Assembly (NCBI GenBank): GCA_964563755.1
Contig: CAZLYC010000001.1
Location: forward strand, 186,001 to 250,000
Direction of reading: 5' to 3'
Source of the DNA: JABMQF01 sp964563755
GTDB taxonomy: Archaea > Nanobdellota > Nanobdellia > Woesearchaeales > UBA11576
DNA length: 64,000 nucleotides
Part shown: piece by piece, positions 16,241-24,702 of the stretch
Numbering within the stretch: position 1 is the stretch's first letter
How the letters are laid out: each line of letters starts with the position of its first letter
Made by a program: the position numbers and the translations under genes
Notes under the pieces: generated by a model
What the model saw: only the letters and a program-made list of their open reading frames with translations
Databases searched by the model: none
What the model was told of the DNA's origin: nothing

Positions 16241-18544
16241 ATGATAGAAACAACATTCAGGACGCTTACTGACTGGCAGAAAGAAACAATACAACCCCTG
16301 CCTGCTCCAACATATGAAAGGAAATACACGATGCAGCTCAAAGACGTAACGCCAAGGCTATATCAGGAGACAATACTCTCGACCTGCACAGAAAAGAACT
16401 GCCTAGTCGTACTTCCGACAGGCATGGGAAAGACAGTCATAGCACTGATGCTTGCGATACAACGAATAAAGAATTTCCCGAACTCAAAAGTACTGTTCCT
16501 CGCTCCTACAAGACCTCTTGTGGAGCAGCACATGGCAACATTCATCAAGAATATGGACATAGATGAAGGACAACTATCGACTTTTACTGGCCACGTAAGC
16601 CCAGAAAAAAGAGGTAAGATATGGAAAGACGCGAAAATAATATTCAGCACACCGCAAGGGCTTGAGAATGACATAATATCCAACAGGATAGACCTTTCTG
16701 AAGTCTCCTTATTGATATTCGATGAAGCCCACAGGGCAACTGGAGACTATGCTTACACATTCATAGCAAAACAATACAACAAGAAAGCACACTACCCAAG
16801 AATAATGGCTCTTACGGCAAGTCCTGGCAGCGACGCAGAAAAGATAAACGAAGTATGCAAGAACCTATACATCGAAGGCGTTGAACTAAGAACAGACAAC
16901 GACCCGGATGTCAGGCCATACATACAAGAGACAGACATAAGCTGGATTATGGTTGATTTTCCTGAAGAATTCAAGGCAATAAGAAAACATCTCAAGGACT
17001 GCTACACTCAAAAGATAAACGAAGTCAAGAAATTCGGATACATCGACGAATCAAAGACAGGAACAGGAAAGATAGAAATCCTGAAACTACAAGGATACCT
17101 GCACGCAGAAATCGCGAAAGGCGACAAATCATTCGAGATAATGAAATCAGTCTCGCTCCTCGCAGAAGCACTGAAGATAGAGCATGCGATAGTTCTTATA
17201 GAGACACAGGGAGTCATGCCTCTTGCAACATACTTCGAGAAGATATACGAAGAAGCGAAGACAACAAAAGTCAAGGCAATACAGAACCTCTCAGCAGACT
17301 TAAATTTCAGGTCAGCATTCATACTGACGAAAAAACTCGTCGAACAGAGCATAGACCACCCAAAATTGCTCAGGTTAAAAGAACTCGTAGAGAATGAAGT
17401 ATCATCGAATAAAGAAATCAAGATAATCATATTCAACCAGTTCCGCGAGAGCGCAAAAAAGATACATGAGACACTGAACTCAATAAATGGCGTTGTAGCG
17501 AAGATATTCGTCGGACAGGCAAAGAAGAATGGGATGGGACTAAGCCAGAAAGAGCAGAAGAAAACGCTAGAAGAGTTCAAGAACGGGGAATTCAACTGCC
17601 TTGTCGCAACATCGGTCGCAGAGGAAGGGATAGACATACCATACGTAGATCTTGTCGTGTTCTATGAGCCAGTACCTTCGGGAATAAGGACGATACAAAG
17701 AAGAGGAAGAACGGGAAGACAGGACAAAGGCAGAGTGATTGTGCTTGTCACAAAAGGCACAAGAGATGAAGGGCACAAATGGAGCGCTCACCATAAGGAA
17801 AAGAGGATGTATCGCGAGCTTGACATGCTGAAAACCAAGTTCAACGGTTTTACTAAGAAGCAGGAATCAAATCTTGATAGGTTCATAGCACCAAATACTG
17901 AGCTCAAAATCTATTCAGACCTTCGCGAGAAGGCATCTGGAGTGATAAAAGAGTTCGTCGATATGGGGATAAAGCTGGAACTCAAGACACTTGACGTAGG
18001 AGACTACATCCTGTCAGACAACGTCTGCGTAGAATACAAGAAAGTCCCTGATTTTGTCGACTCAATAATAGACGGAAGACTCTTAGAACAGATAAAGGCA
18101 CTAAAGAATAGCTATCAGAGGCCACTTATCATCGTCGAAGGCGAGGAAGACATATACTCTCAGAGAAATATACACCCGAACGCAATACGAGGCATGCTTT
18201 CTACGATACTAATCAGCTATGGAATACCTGTTGTCCATACAAAAAATCAAAAAGAGACAGCAGCACTGATGGCTGTTATCGCCAAACGCGAACAAGACCC
18301 TGAAAGCAAAGACTTCAACCCACATGGAAGCAGGAAACCGATGACATTAAAAGAACAGCAGGAATACATTGTCTCAGCACTGCCTGGCATAGGACCTACG
18401 CTCGCAAAACCTCTCCTCGAGGAATTCGGCTCGATAAAGAACATAGCGAACGCGAGCAATGAACAGCTGAAAAAAGTAGAGAAGATAGGAGAAAAAAAGG
18501 CAGCAGAGATACAGAAAATACTTTCTGAAGAATACAAACGTTAA
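16241..18544 (+). CDS. hef: Hef: XPF/FANCM-type helicase-nuclease
   Basis: DNA repair enzyme acting on stalled forks and branched DNA. The N-terminal SF2 helicase has Walker A PTGMGKT (about residue 60), DEAH in FDEAHRATGDY (about 161) and motif VI QRRGRTGR (about 485). The insert between helicase halves typical of Hef/MDA5 is present (about 230-350). The C-terminal XPF nuclease has GDYILS and VEYKKVPDFVDSIIDGRL (about 588-615), where the usual ERK is EYK. A tandem helix-hairpin-helix follows (LPGIGPTLAKPLLEEFGSI, then VEKIGEKKAAEI). At 767 residues it is full length. Its stop overlaps that of the opposing Toprim gene by four bases. Confidence 0.93.
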   Translation: MIETTFRTLTDWQKETIQPLPAPTYERKYTMQLKDVTPRLYQETILSTCTEKNCLVVLPTGMGKTVIALMLAIQRIKNFPNSKVLFLAPTRPLVEQHMATFIKNMDIDEGQLSTFTGHVSPEKRGKIWKDAKIIFSTPQGLENDIISNRIDLSEVSLLIFDEAHRATGDYAYTFIAKQYNKKAHYPRIMALTASPGSDAEKINEVCKNLYIEGVELRTDNDPDVRPYIQETDISWIMVDFPEEFKAIRKHLKDCYTQKINEVKKFGYIDESKTGTGKIEILKLQGYLHAEIAKGDKSFEIMKSVSLLAEALKIEHAIVLIETQGVMPLATYFEKIYEEAKTTKVKAIQNLSADLNFRSAFILTKKLVEQSIDHPKLLRLKELVENEVSSNKEIKIIIFNQFRESAKKIHETLNSINGVVAKIFVGQAKKNGMGLSQKEQKKTLEEFKNGEFNCLVATSVAEEGIDIPYVDLVVFYEPVPSGIRTIQRRGRTGRQDKGRVIVLVTKGTRDEGHKWSAHHKEKRMYRELDMLKTKFNGFTKKQESNLDRFIAPNTELKIYSDLREKASGVIKEFVDMGIKLELKTLDVGDYILSDNVCVEYKKVPDFVDSIIDGRLLEQIKALKNSYQRPLIIVEGEEDIYSQRNIHPNAIRGMLSTILISYGIPVVHTKNQKETAALMAVIAKREQDPESKDFNPHGSRKPMTLKEQQEYIVSALPGIGPTLAKPLLEEFGSIKNIANASNEQLKKVEKIGEKKAAEIQKILSEEYKR

Positions 18545-18894
18545 AACTTATTGAAATACTTGTAGATACACTCAATATTTGTCAGTTTCGAATTCCTGAA
18601 CAGAAACTCCCTGAAATAATTATCGACTTCAACACCTTCCCTTGTCAGGTTGCGCTTGAGATTAGAATAAAGCTTCTTGCCTTCAGAATCGAGGTCTGTC
18701 AGGATTATGACCTGCTTCGATCTCTCTGCAACACTTTCCGCAACAGCAAAAATTGCCTTGTTAATGATCACTATCCTGTCCGCTTCTATTCCTAGCTTAA
18801 CAAGTGCTGCCCTGTCCTTTATGCCCTCGACAATAATCAGCTTATCAGAACTCTTAAGCTTCTCTAGCCAGTCAAGAATCGAAGGACTTTCCAT
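18541..18894 (-). CDS. Toprim domain protein
   Basis: About 117 residues consisting of a single Toprim fold: the Glu motif LIIVEGIKDRAAL (about residue 20) and the DxD motif VIILTDLDSEGKKLY (about 65). Stand-alone archaeal Toprim proteins of this size are related to RNase M5-like/DnaG-type domains; nuclease or nucleotidyl-transfer activity is possible, but the substrate is unknown. The frame opens ten codons earlier (18924), but the Met at 18894 begins the conserved part (MESPSILDW) and AAAAGGT lies upstream. It is divergent from the primase gene, so a replication or repair role is plausible. Confidence 0.75.
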   Translation of the reverse strand: MESPSILDWLEKLKSSDKLIIVEGIKDRAALVKLGIEADRIVIINKAIFAVAESVAERSKQVIILTDLDSEGKKLYSNLKRNLTREGVEVDNYFREFLFRNSKLTNIECIYKYFNKF

Positions 18895-18954
18895 TTTTAC
18901 AATACCTTTTAAGCGTAAGACCAACAGGTTTTAATATGTTTCCCAATTATTTTT

Positions 18955-20568
18955 ATGAGCATGGACCCGATAATGCTAAGCCGTGTATTGCAGCACTACA
19001 AAAGAACAGAAGTCCAGAATGAACTAGTCAAATCCGCGCAGAACAAGGAAGCAGTAGGAAGCTTCGGCGGAAAAGGATACGCAAAAAGACCAGATGTCCT
19101 AATCTATCCTAACGATGTCCTTGAGCAGGTGAAGAACGGAGTGACAAGCTTCCATGTCTCAGAAGAGCTTTGGCAGAATCCACATATGATAAGCGTCGAC
19201 ATGAAGAAGCACGAATACAACGAGATGCGTATAGGATGGGACCTGGTTCTCGACATTGATTGCCCGTATTGGGAATTTTCAAAGATAACAACCTGGCTTT
19301 TCTACCAGTCACTAAAAGAGCACGGAATAAAATCAGTCACCATAAAATTCTCAGGGAACAAAGGATTCCATCTAGGCGTCCCATTCGAATCATTCCCTGA
19401 AAAGATTATGATGAACATCTCAGGAAAGATGCAAGAGATACCGACGAAAGACCTATTTCCTGACGGACCAAGAAGAATAGCTGCTTACCTCCTTGATTAC
19501 ATAGGCAGGAAGCATGTAGATTTAAAAGGCGACACTATAACATTCGGCGGGAAATTCAGCTACAGCATGAAAGAGCTTGAAGAAAAGACAGGGAAAAAAA
19601 ATTCAGAACTCGTAGAGACATACTGCGAGAGCTGCGGCAAGTCATCAAAACAGGAAAACACAAAGAAAATCCAGTTCTCGTGCCCTCAATGTGAATCAAC
19701 AATATCAGGAACAGACACTGAGCAGTACAAGACATGCCCTAAATGCGGCATAATAATGGAACGGGCAGTAATAGACACGGCAAAGAAATGCTGCAAGAAC
19801 CCGAAGATAACAACCGTCTTCAACCCGCTATCCATCGTCGATGTCGATACAGTGCTTATAGCCCCAAGACATCTCTACAGAGCGCCATATTCATACCACG
19901 AGAAATCAGGACTCGTCTCAATACCCATAGACCCTGAAAAAATACTCGAATTCGAAAAGCAGCAGGCAGAGGCGAGCAAGATTCAGGCAGGAAAATACCA
20001 ATTCCTCGACAGAAGCAGAGTAGCGAGAGGAGAGGGCACAAAACTACTCATCGAGGCATTTGATTTCTCTGCTAGAAAAGAGGAGAAGAAGACGAGAGAC
20101 GAGCAGGTCGAGAAGATGAACAAGGGAGACAAACCATTCGAAGAGATAAACTTCGCAGTGCCTGAAAAATTCTTCCCGCCATGCATACAGCTGATATCAA
20201 AAGGACTTACCGACGGAAAAAAAAGAGCTGTGTTCATAATGACAAATTTCCTCGCAAGCTGCGGATGGAATTACGAACAGATAGAAGACTGGCTCAAGAA
20301 ATGGAACCAGAGGAACCCAGAGCCGCTCCGCGACCAATATTTCCTCGGACAGGTAAGATACGCGAAGCAGACGAAGAAAAAAGTACTTCCGCCGAACTGC
20401 GACAACACAGCATACTACAAATCATTCGGCATCTGCAAGCCAGACAACTTCTGCAAATACATATCCAACCCAGCAAACTACGCGATAAAGAGGGCGAGGT
20501 ACGCGCAGAGGGATGAAGAGAAGGGTAGCAAGAGAAAGAAGAAAGAGGAAACACCAAAAAAGGAGTAG
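18955..20568 (+). CDS. priSL: Fused DNA primase (PriS catalytic part plus PriL Fe-S part)
   Basis: Synthesises RNA/DNA primers for replication. The PriS-like core has the catalytic DID in LVLDIDCPYW (about residue 100), SGNKGFHLGVPFES (about 133) and a third-acid region VDVDTVLIAPRHL followed by YRAPYSYHEKSG (about 290-315). A zinc-ribbon-like insert has CESC, CPQC and CPKC pairs (about 224-265). The last 130 residues look like the PriL C-terminal Fe-S domain: FFPPC (about 409), PPNC (about 482) and GICKPDNFC (about 493-499) give four candidate cluster cysteines. The PriL N-terminal domain is missing. At 537 residues this is a single-chain primase, as known from Nanoarchaeum equitans and other DPANN. 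Confidence 0.85.
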   Translation: MSMDPIMLSRVLQHYKRTEVQNELVKSAQNKEAVGSFGGKGYAKRPDVLIYPNDVLEQVKNGVTSFHVSEELWQNPHMISVDMKKHEYNEMRIGWDLVLDIDCPYWEFSKITTWLFYQSLKEHGIKSVTIKFSGNKGFHLGVPFESFPEKIMMNISGKMQEIPTKDLFPDGPRRIAAYLLDYIGRKHVDLKGDTITFGGKFSYSMKELEEKTGKKNSELVETYCESCGKSSKQENTKKIQFSCPQCESTISGTDTEQYKTCPKCGIIMERAVIDTAKKCCKNPKITTVFNPLSIVDVDTVLIAPRHLYRAPYSYHEKSGLVSIPIDPEKILEFEKQQAEASKIQAGKYQFLDRSRVARGEGTKLLIEAFDFSARKEEKKTRDEQVEKMNKGDKPFEEINFAVPEKFFPPCIQLISKGLTDGKKRAVFIMTNFLASCGWNYEQIEDWLKKWNQRNPEPLRDQYFLGQVRYAKQTKKKVLPPNCDNTAYYKSFGICKPDNFCKYISNPANYAIKRARYAQRDEEKGSKRKKKEETPKKE

Positions 20569-20945
20569 CTGGTCCTATGCCAAACATGCTATATCTTAGA
20601 TGCACTACTTATATGCACTATATTATATACGTAGCAATCACGAAATATAATCAACAACAGACAACCTAAATCTTTATAAACAAATGAAAGTTCGGTATGA
20701 TAGTTCGGAATAAGCGTTTAAACGGTAAAAATGATGTTTAAATGCGTTGCAGGAATGAACGAGCCTGAAAAGACGACTATTTCAGTACGAGTTTATTCGA
20801 ATAAACTCTAATTCTTGAAAAGACGTCATCAATAGGTTCCTAATAAAAATAAAGGCATAAAACGCCTTATTTAGACCTATTTAAGAATAACGGCTCTTCT
20901 TTCAAGCGTAAAAATCACGCAAAAACAGGAATAGACAGGTAAAAA
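20569..20945 (+). promoter_or_regulatory. Promoter and structured leader of the ribosomal protein operon
   Basis: No gene is seen in these 377 bp. TTTATAAA in 20672-20681 is the likely main TATA box, giving a leader of about 240 bases. The leader contains AGTTCGG twice (20689 and 20702), a CGTTTAAACG palindrome (20715-20724), a perfect 20-bp palindrome (20789-20808) flanked by direct repeats TGAAAAGACG (20766-20775 and 20816-20825), an AAGGC/GCCTT hairpin (20852-20868) and a GCGT/ACGC hairpin just before uL3 (20906-20920). Autoregulation by a ribosomal protein is possible. Confidence 0.6.
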
Positions 20946-21935
20946 ATGCCAAAGGCACACAAACCAAGAAGCGGAAGTATGCAGGTATGGCCTAGGTCAA
21001 GGGCTAAAAGGATATACCCTAGAATCTCTCATTTTCCTACATCCAAAGAAGTCAAGCTGACAGGCTTTGCAGGCTACAAAGTCGGCATGACACACACTAT
21101 TGTTTCTGATCTTAAAAAGACATCACCTACACACGGCGAAGACATATTCGTCCCGGTGACAGTCATCGAATGTCCGCCAGTAAGGATTGCCGGAGCAAGA
21201 CTCTACAAGCAACAGTACAAATGCATACAGCCATTCATGGATGTTCTAGCAAAAGCAGACAAGGAGCTCTCAAGGAAAATAGACTCGCCGAAAAAAGAGT
21301 CAAAGAAGCTCGATACAGTCAAGCTTGAAGATTTCGACGAACTCAGGATACTTCTCGAGACACAGCCAAAGATGACCGATATAGGCAAGAAGAAACCAGA
21401 GCTGTTCGAGGTCAACCTCGGCGGAAGCAAAGAGGACAAGCTGAATTACGCAAAACAGAACCTAGGAAAAGAAATCACAGTCAAAGACATATTCAAGGAA
21501 GGACAGCTCGTCGACATCCACGCGATATCCAAAGGAAAAGGCCTGCAGGGACCGGTCAAGAGATTCGGAATAAGGGTCAGGCACCATAAGTCCGAGAAGA
21601 CAAAGAGAGGACCGGGATGTATCGCAGGAGGATGGAGCGCACAAGGACACACAATGTACCGAGTGCCGCACGCAGGACAGATGGGATTCCACTCAAGAGT
21701 CGACTACAACAAGAAGATAATGATGATAGGAGACGATGCGTCAAAAATCAATGTCAAAGGCGGATTCGTAAGATACGGAGATGTCAAGAACACATATATT
21801 CTCGTCAAAGGAAGTGTCATAGGACCATCAAAGAGAATGATACGTTTTGAGTCAGCGATAAGACCCAAACCTACATCAGACATGACTCCTCCAGCAATAC
21901 AATACATAAGCCAGGAATCGAAACAGGGCAAGTAA
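20946..21935 (+). CDS. rpl3: Ribosomal protein uL3
   Basis: Large-subunit protein whose extension reaches towards the peptidyl transferase centre. The N-terminus MPKAHKPRSGSMQVWPRSRA and the central GLQGPVKRFGIR...HHKSEKTKRGPG region are the archaeal uL3 pattern; MGFHSRVDYNKKI follows. At 329 residues it is normal for archaea. First gene of the operon; a weak AGGT lies eight bases before the ATG. The next gene follows after three bases. Confidence 0.97.
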   Translation: MPKAHKPRSGSMQVWPRSRAKRIYPRISHFPTSKEVKLTGFAGYKVGMTHTIVSDLKKTSPTHGEDIFVPVTVIECPPVRIAGARLYKQQYKCIQPFMDVLAKADKELSRKIDSPKKESKKLDTVKLEDFDELRILLETQPKMTDIGKKKPELFEVNLGGSKEDKLNYAKQNLGKEITVKDIFKEGQLVDIHAISKGKGLQGPVKRFGIRVRHHKSEKTKRGPGCIAGGWSAQGHTMYRVPHAGQMGFHSRVDYNKKIMMIGDDASKINVKGGFVRYGDVKNTYILVKGSVIGPSKRMIRFESAIRPKPTSDMTPPAIQYISQESKQGK

Positions 21936-21938
21936 AAA

Positions 21939-22769
21939 ATGAAACTCAAGATACTCGACACAAAAAATGCAGAGAAAGGCTCAAAGGAACTTCCGGAAAT
22001 ATTCAGCGAGCCAGTCAGGACAGACCTGATTAAGAGAGCAGTCGAGGCGCTGCAGGCGAACGCAAGGCAGCAGTACGGTACAGATCCGATAGCAGGAAGG
22101 AAATCAAGCGCAAAGCTATCACGAAGAAGACGCGATTACAAGACATCATACGGCCATGGAATATCGAGAACTCCAAGAAAGATATTATCACGATCAGGAA
22201 CAAGGTTCAACTGGGTAGGAGCATTCGCGCCAAACACCGTCGGCGGAAGGAAAGCACATCCACCCAAAGCCATGAAGATATGGGAGAAGAAGATAAACAT
22301 CGGAGAGAACAGGAAAGCAATAAGGAGCGCTGTCGCAGCGACAATGTCGAAGGAACTCGTTCTTACCAGGGGACACAAGGCGCCTGCAGCATACCCATTC
22401 ATGATATCAAACGACTTCGAGTCGATAAAGAAGACGAAGACTGTTGTGGAAGCCCTTGAGAAGCTGGGATTCGGGGAAGAACTAGAAAGGTCAGCGGAGA
22501 AGACAATAAGGGCAGGAAGAGCAAGACGAAGAGGAAGGAAATACAGGAGAAGGAAAGGCCCTCTATTCGTCGTCGCAAAAGAATGCTCATTGCTCGAAGC
22601 AGCAAGATGCATACCAGGTGTTGAGGTAGTCACAGTCAACCAGCTGAATGCAGAACTGCTCGCACCAGGAACAGTCCCAGGAAGATTGACACTATTCACA
22701 GAATCAGCAGTAGAGAGGCTAGCGAAAGAGAAACTCTTCTACGACAAGCAGAACGTAAAGGCTAAATGA
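21939..22769 (+). CDS. rpl4: Ribosomal protein uL4
   Basis: Large-subunit protein that lines the exit tunnel with an extended loop. The loop region is recognisable in YGTDPIAGRKSSAKLSRRRR and GRKAHPPK, and the C-terminal globular part has RRGRKYRRRKGPLFVV. 276 residues, slightly long for archaeal uL4. Its last four bases overlap the start of uL23 (ATGA), so the two are translationally coupled. Confidence 0.97.
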   Translation: MKLKILDTKNAEKGSKELPEIFSEPVRTDLIKRAVEALQANARQQYGTDPIAGRKSSAKLSRRRRDYKTSYGHGISRTPRKILSRSGTRFNWVGAFAPNTVGGRKAHPPKAMKIWEKKINIGENRKAIRSAVAATMSKELVLTRGHKAPAAYPFMISNDFESIKKTKTVVEALEKLGFGEELERSAEKTIRAGRARRRGRKYRRRKGPLFVVAKECSLLEAARCIPGVEVVTVNQLNAELLAPGTVPGRLTLFTESAVERLAKEKLFYDKQNVKAK

Positions 22770-23032
22770 AAATGGAAACAGAAAGAGTCATCAAATACCC
22801 GCTATCGACGGAAAAAGCGATAAGGCTGATGGAATCCGAGAACAAGCTCATATTCACAGTAGATCTCAAGGCAAAAAAGAGCGAGATAAAGGATGCAATA
22901 GAAAAGACATTCAAAGTGAAAGTGACAAGGGTCAACACGCACGTTACTCCGCAGGGAGAGAAGAGGGCATATGTCACGCTCTCATCCGAGACTCCAGCGC
23001 TCAATGTCGCAACTGACCTAGGACTTATGTAA
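22766..23032 (+). CDS. rpl23: Ribosomal protein uL23
   Basis: 88-residue protein at the tunnel exit, the docking site for SRP and the Sec channel. The typical start is YPLSTEKAIRLMESENKLIF, then FKVKVTRVNTHVTPQGEKRA. Length is normal for archaea. The ATG lies within the end of uL4; the following gene begins after 26 bases. Confidence 0.97.
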   Translation: MKMETERVIKYPLSTEKAIRLMESENKLIFTVDLKAKKSEIKDAIEKTFKVKVTRVNTHVTPQGEKRAYVTLSSETPALNVATDLGLM

Positions 23033-23058
23033 ATATAATCTGAACTGATGATCACACA

Positions 23059-23775
23059 ATGGGAAAAAACCTAATCCAGCAAGCAAGAGGAAAGGGAAGC
23101 CCCACATACAGGGCGCCAAGCTTCAGGTACAAGGGAGAGATAAGCCACAACAGGCTCAGCTACGAAATACTTGAAGGAAATGTCACAGACCTCGTGCACT
23201 GCCAGGGACACTCAGCACCGCTAGCAGAAGTCAAGTTCGCCAACGGCGAGATATGCCTAGTACCTGCAGCAGAAGGAATAAAGGTTGGACAGAAAGTACA
23301 GAGCGGACCAAAGTCAGAAATGACACCAGGCAACACAGCTCCACTCTCTGACATCCCAGACGGAACAATGATATACAATATAGAAGGCATGCCAGGAGAT
23401 GGAGGTAAATTCGTCAGGGCATCCGGCACATTCGCAAGAATCATAGGAAAGATGAGAGACACCGTCATAGTGCAGCTCCCATCAAAGAAGAGAAAAGAGT
23501 TCAACCCCAACTGCAGAGCATCAATAGGAACAGTAGCAGGAGGAGGAAGGACAGAGAAGCCAATACTCAAGGCAGGAAATGCCTTCTTCATGAATAAAGC
23601 AAAGAACAAGCTCTACCCGAAGATAGGCGGTTCATCGCAGAACGCAGTAGACCATCCATTCGGAAACAAGAGAACATCAAGAAAATCAAAATCAAGACCG
23701 GTCGGAAGGAACGCTCCACCAGGAAGAAAGGTAGGAATGATAGCTCCGAGAAGGACCGGAAGGAAGAAGAAGTAA
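23059..23775 (+). CDS. rpl2: Ribosomal protein uL2
   Basis: Core large-subunit protein near the peptidyl transferase centre and bridge B7b. Typical strings are MGKNLIQQARGKGSPTYRAP at the start, and PFGNKRTSRKSKSRPVGRNA with PPGRKVGMIAPRRTGRKK at the end. The usual HPFGG near the C-terminus reads HPFGN. 238 residues, full length. Confidence 0.97.
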   Translation: MGKNLIQQARGKGSPTYRAPSFRYKGEISHNRLSYEILEGNVTDLVHCQGHSAPLAEVKFANGEICLVPAAEGIKVGQKVQSGPKSEMTPGNTAPLSDIPDGTMIYNIEGMPGDGGKFVRASGTFARIIGKMRDTVIVQLPSKKRKEFNPNCRASIGTVAGGGRTEKPILKAGNAFFMNKAKNKLYPKIGGSSQNAVDHPFGNKRTSRKSKSRPVGRNAPPGRKVGMIAPRRTGRKKK

Positions 23776-23796
23776 ACAAACAAAAAAGGAACAAAA

Positions 23797-24180
23797 ATGG
23801 CCAGAAAAGAATTTTCATACCGCGGAAAATCACTCGAGCAGCTCCAGGCTATGGGAATAAAGGAGCTTGCGGAATTGCTTCCAGCAAGACCAAGAAGGAA
23901 AATCAAGAGAGGATTCACAGAACAGGAAAGCATACTACTAAGAAATATCAGGACAAGCAAAAAACCGGTAGAGACACACTGCAGATCCATGATAATACTG
24001 CCAGAGATGGTCGGCAAGACAGTGAAAGTCCACAGCGGAAAGACATTCGACGACGTGATGATTGAGCCTGAAATGATTGGCCACTACATGGGAGAGTTCG
24101 TCATGACAAGAAAGAAGGTCACGCACTCAGCACCAGGAATCGGCGCCACAAAATCATCAGCAAACATCTCAGTCAAGTAA
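23797..24180 (+). CDS. rps19: Ribosomal protein uS19
   Basis: Small-subunit head protein contacting the A-site finger and tRNA. The C-terminal signature MGEFVMTRKKVTHSAPGIGA is present, with the archaeal N-terminal extension (EFSYRGKSLEQLQAMGIKEL). 127 residues. Spaced 21 bases from uL2 and 21 from uL22. Confidence 0.97.
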   Translation: MARKEFSYRGKSLEQLQAMGIKELAELLPARPRRKIKRGFTEQESILLRNIRTSKKPVETHCRSMIILPEMVGKTVKVHSGKTFDDVMIEPEMIGHYMGEFVMTRKKVTHSAPGIGATKSSANISVK

Positions 24181-24201
24181 AACCAAAAGACAAGAAACAA
24201 A

Positions 24202-24702
24202 ATGGCAAAACAACTATACGCATTCCAAGGCTTCAACAAGGAGCTGATGGCAAGAGTTCTCGGAAGAGACCTGAGAATAAGCCTGAAGCAATCAGTTGAG
24301 GTGTGCAAATATCTCAGGCACAGGAAACTCGCCCAGTCAAAGAGACTACTTCAGGAAGTACTTGACATGAAGAGAGCGATACCGTTCAGGACATTCACAA
24401 ATGGGCTCGGCCACAGGAAAGGACACCTTGGACCAGGAAGATACCCTCAGAAAACAGCAGAGGCATTCCTGAAACTCCTTGAGTCAGTCGAGGCAAACGC
24501 GCAGACAAAAGGGCTCAACACAAGCGAACTCGAGATCATACACATATGCGCGCACAAAGGCGCGAAGATGTTCCACCACGGCAGGCACTACGGAAGGCTC
24601 ATGAAGAACACACACGTAGAGATTGTCGTCAAAGAAACACCAAAGAAAGAGGACAATAAGAAACAGAAGAAGACGGTCCAAAAGGCCGAGGTCAAAAAAT
24701 GA
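24202..24702 (+). CDS. rpl22: Ribosomal protein uL22
   Basis: Tunnel-wall protein with a long beta hairpin. The archaeal pattern is RDLRISLKQSVEVCKYLRHR, then GHRKGHLGPGRYPQKTAEAF and HIEIVVKE-like VEIVVKET at the end of the fold. About 20 extra Lys-rich residues close the protein (PKKEDNKKQKKTVQKAEVKK). The stop overlaps the uS3 start by four bases. Confidence 0.96.
   Translation: MAKQLYAFQGFNKELMARVLGRDLRISLKQSVEVCKYLRHRKLAQSKRLLQEVLDMKRAIPFRTFTNGLGHRKGHLGPGRYPQKTAEAFLKLLESVEANAQTKGLNTSELEIIHICAHKGAKMFHHGRHYGRLMKNTHVEIVVKETPKKEDNKKQKKTVQKAEVKK

Noticed and set aside
20569..20945. tRNA or small structured RNA gene in the ribosomal operon leader
   Set aside because: No cloverleaf or tRNA sequence motifs were found; the palindromes fit leader or operator function better.
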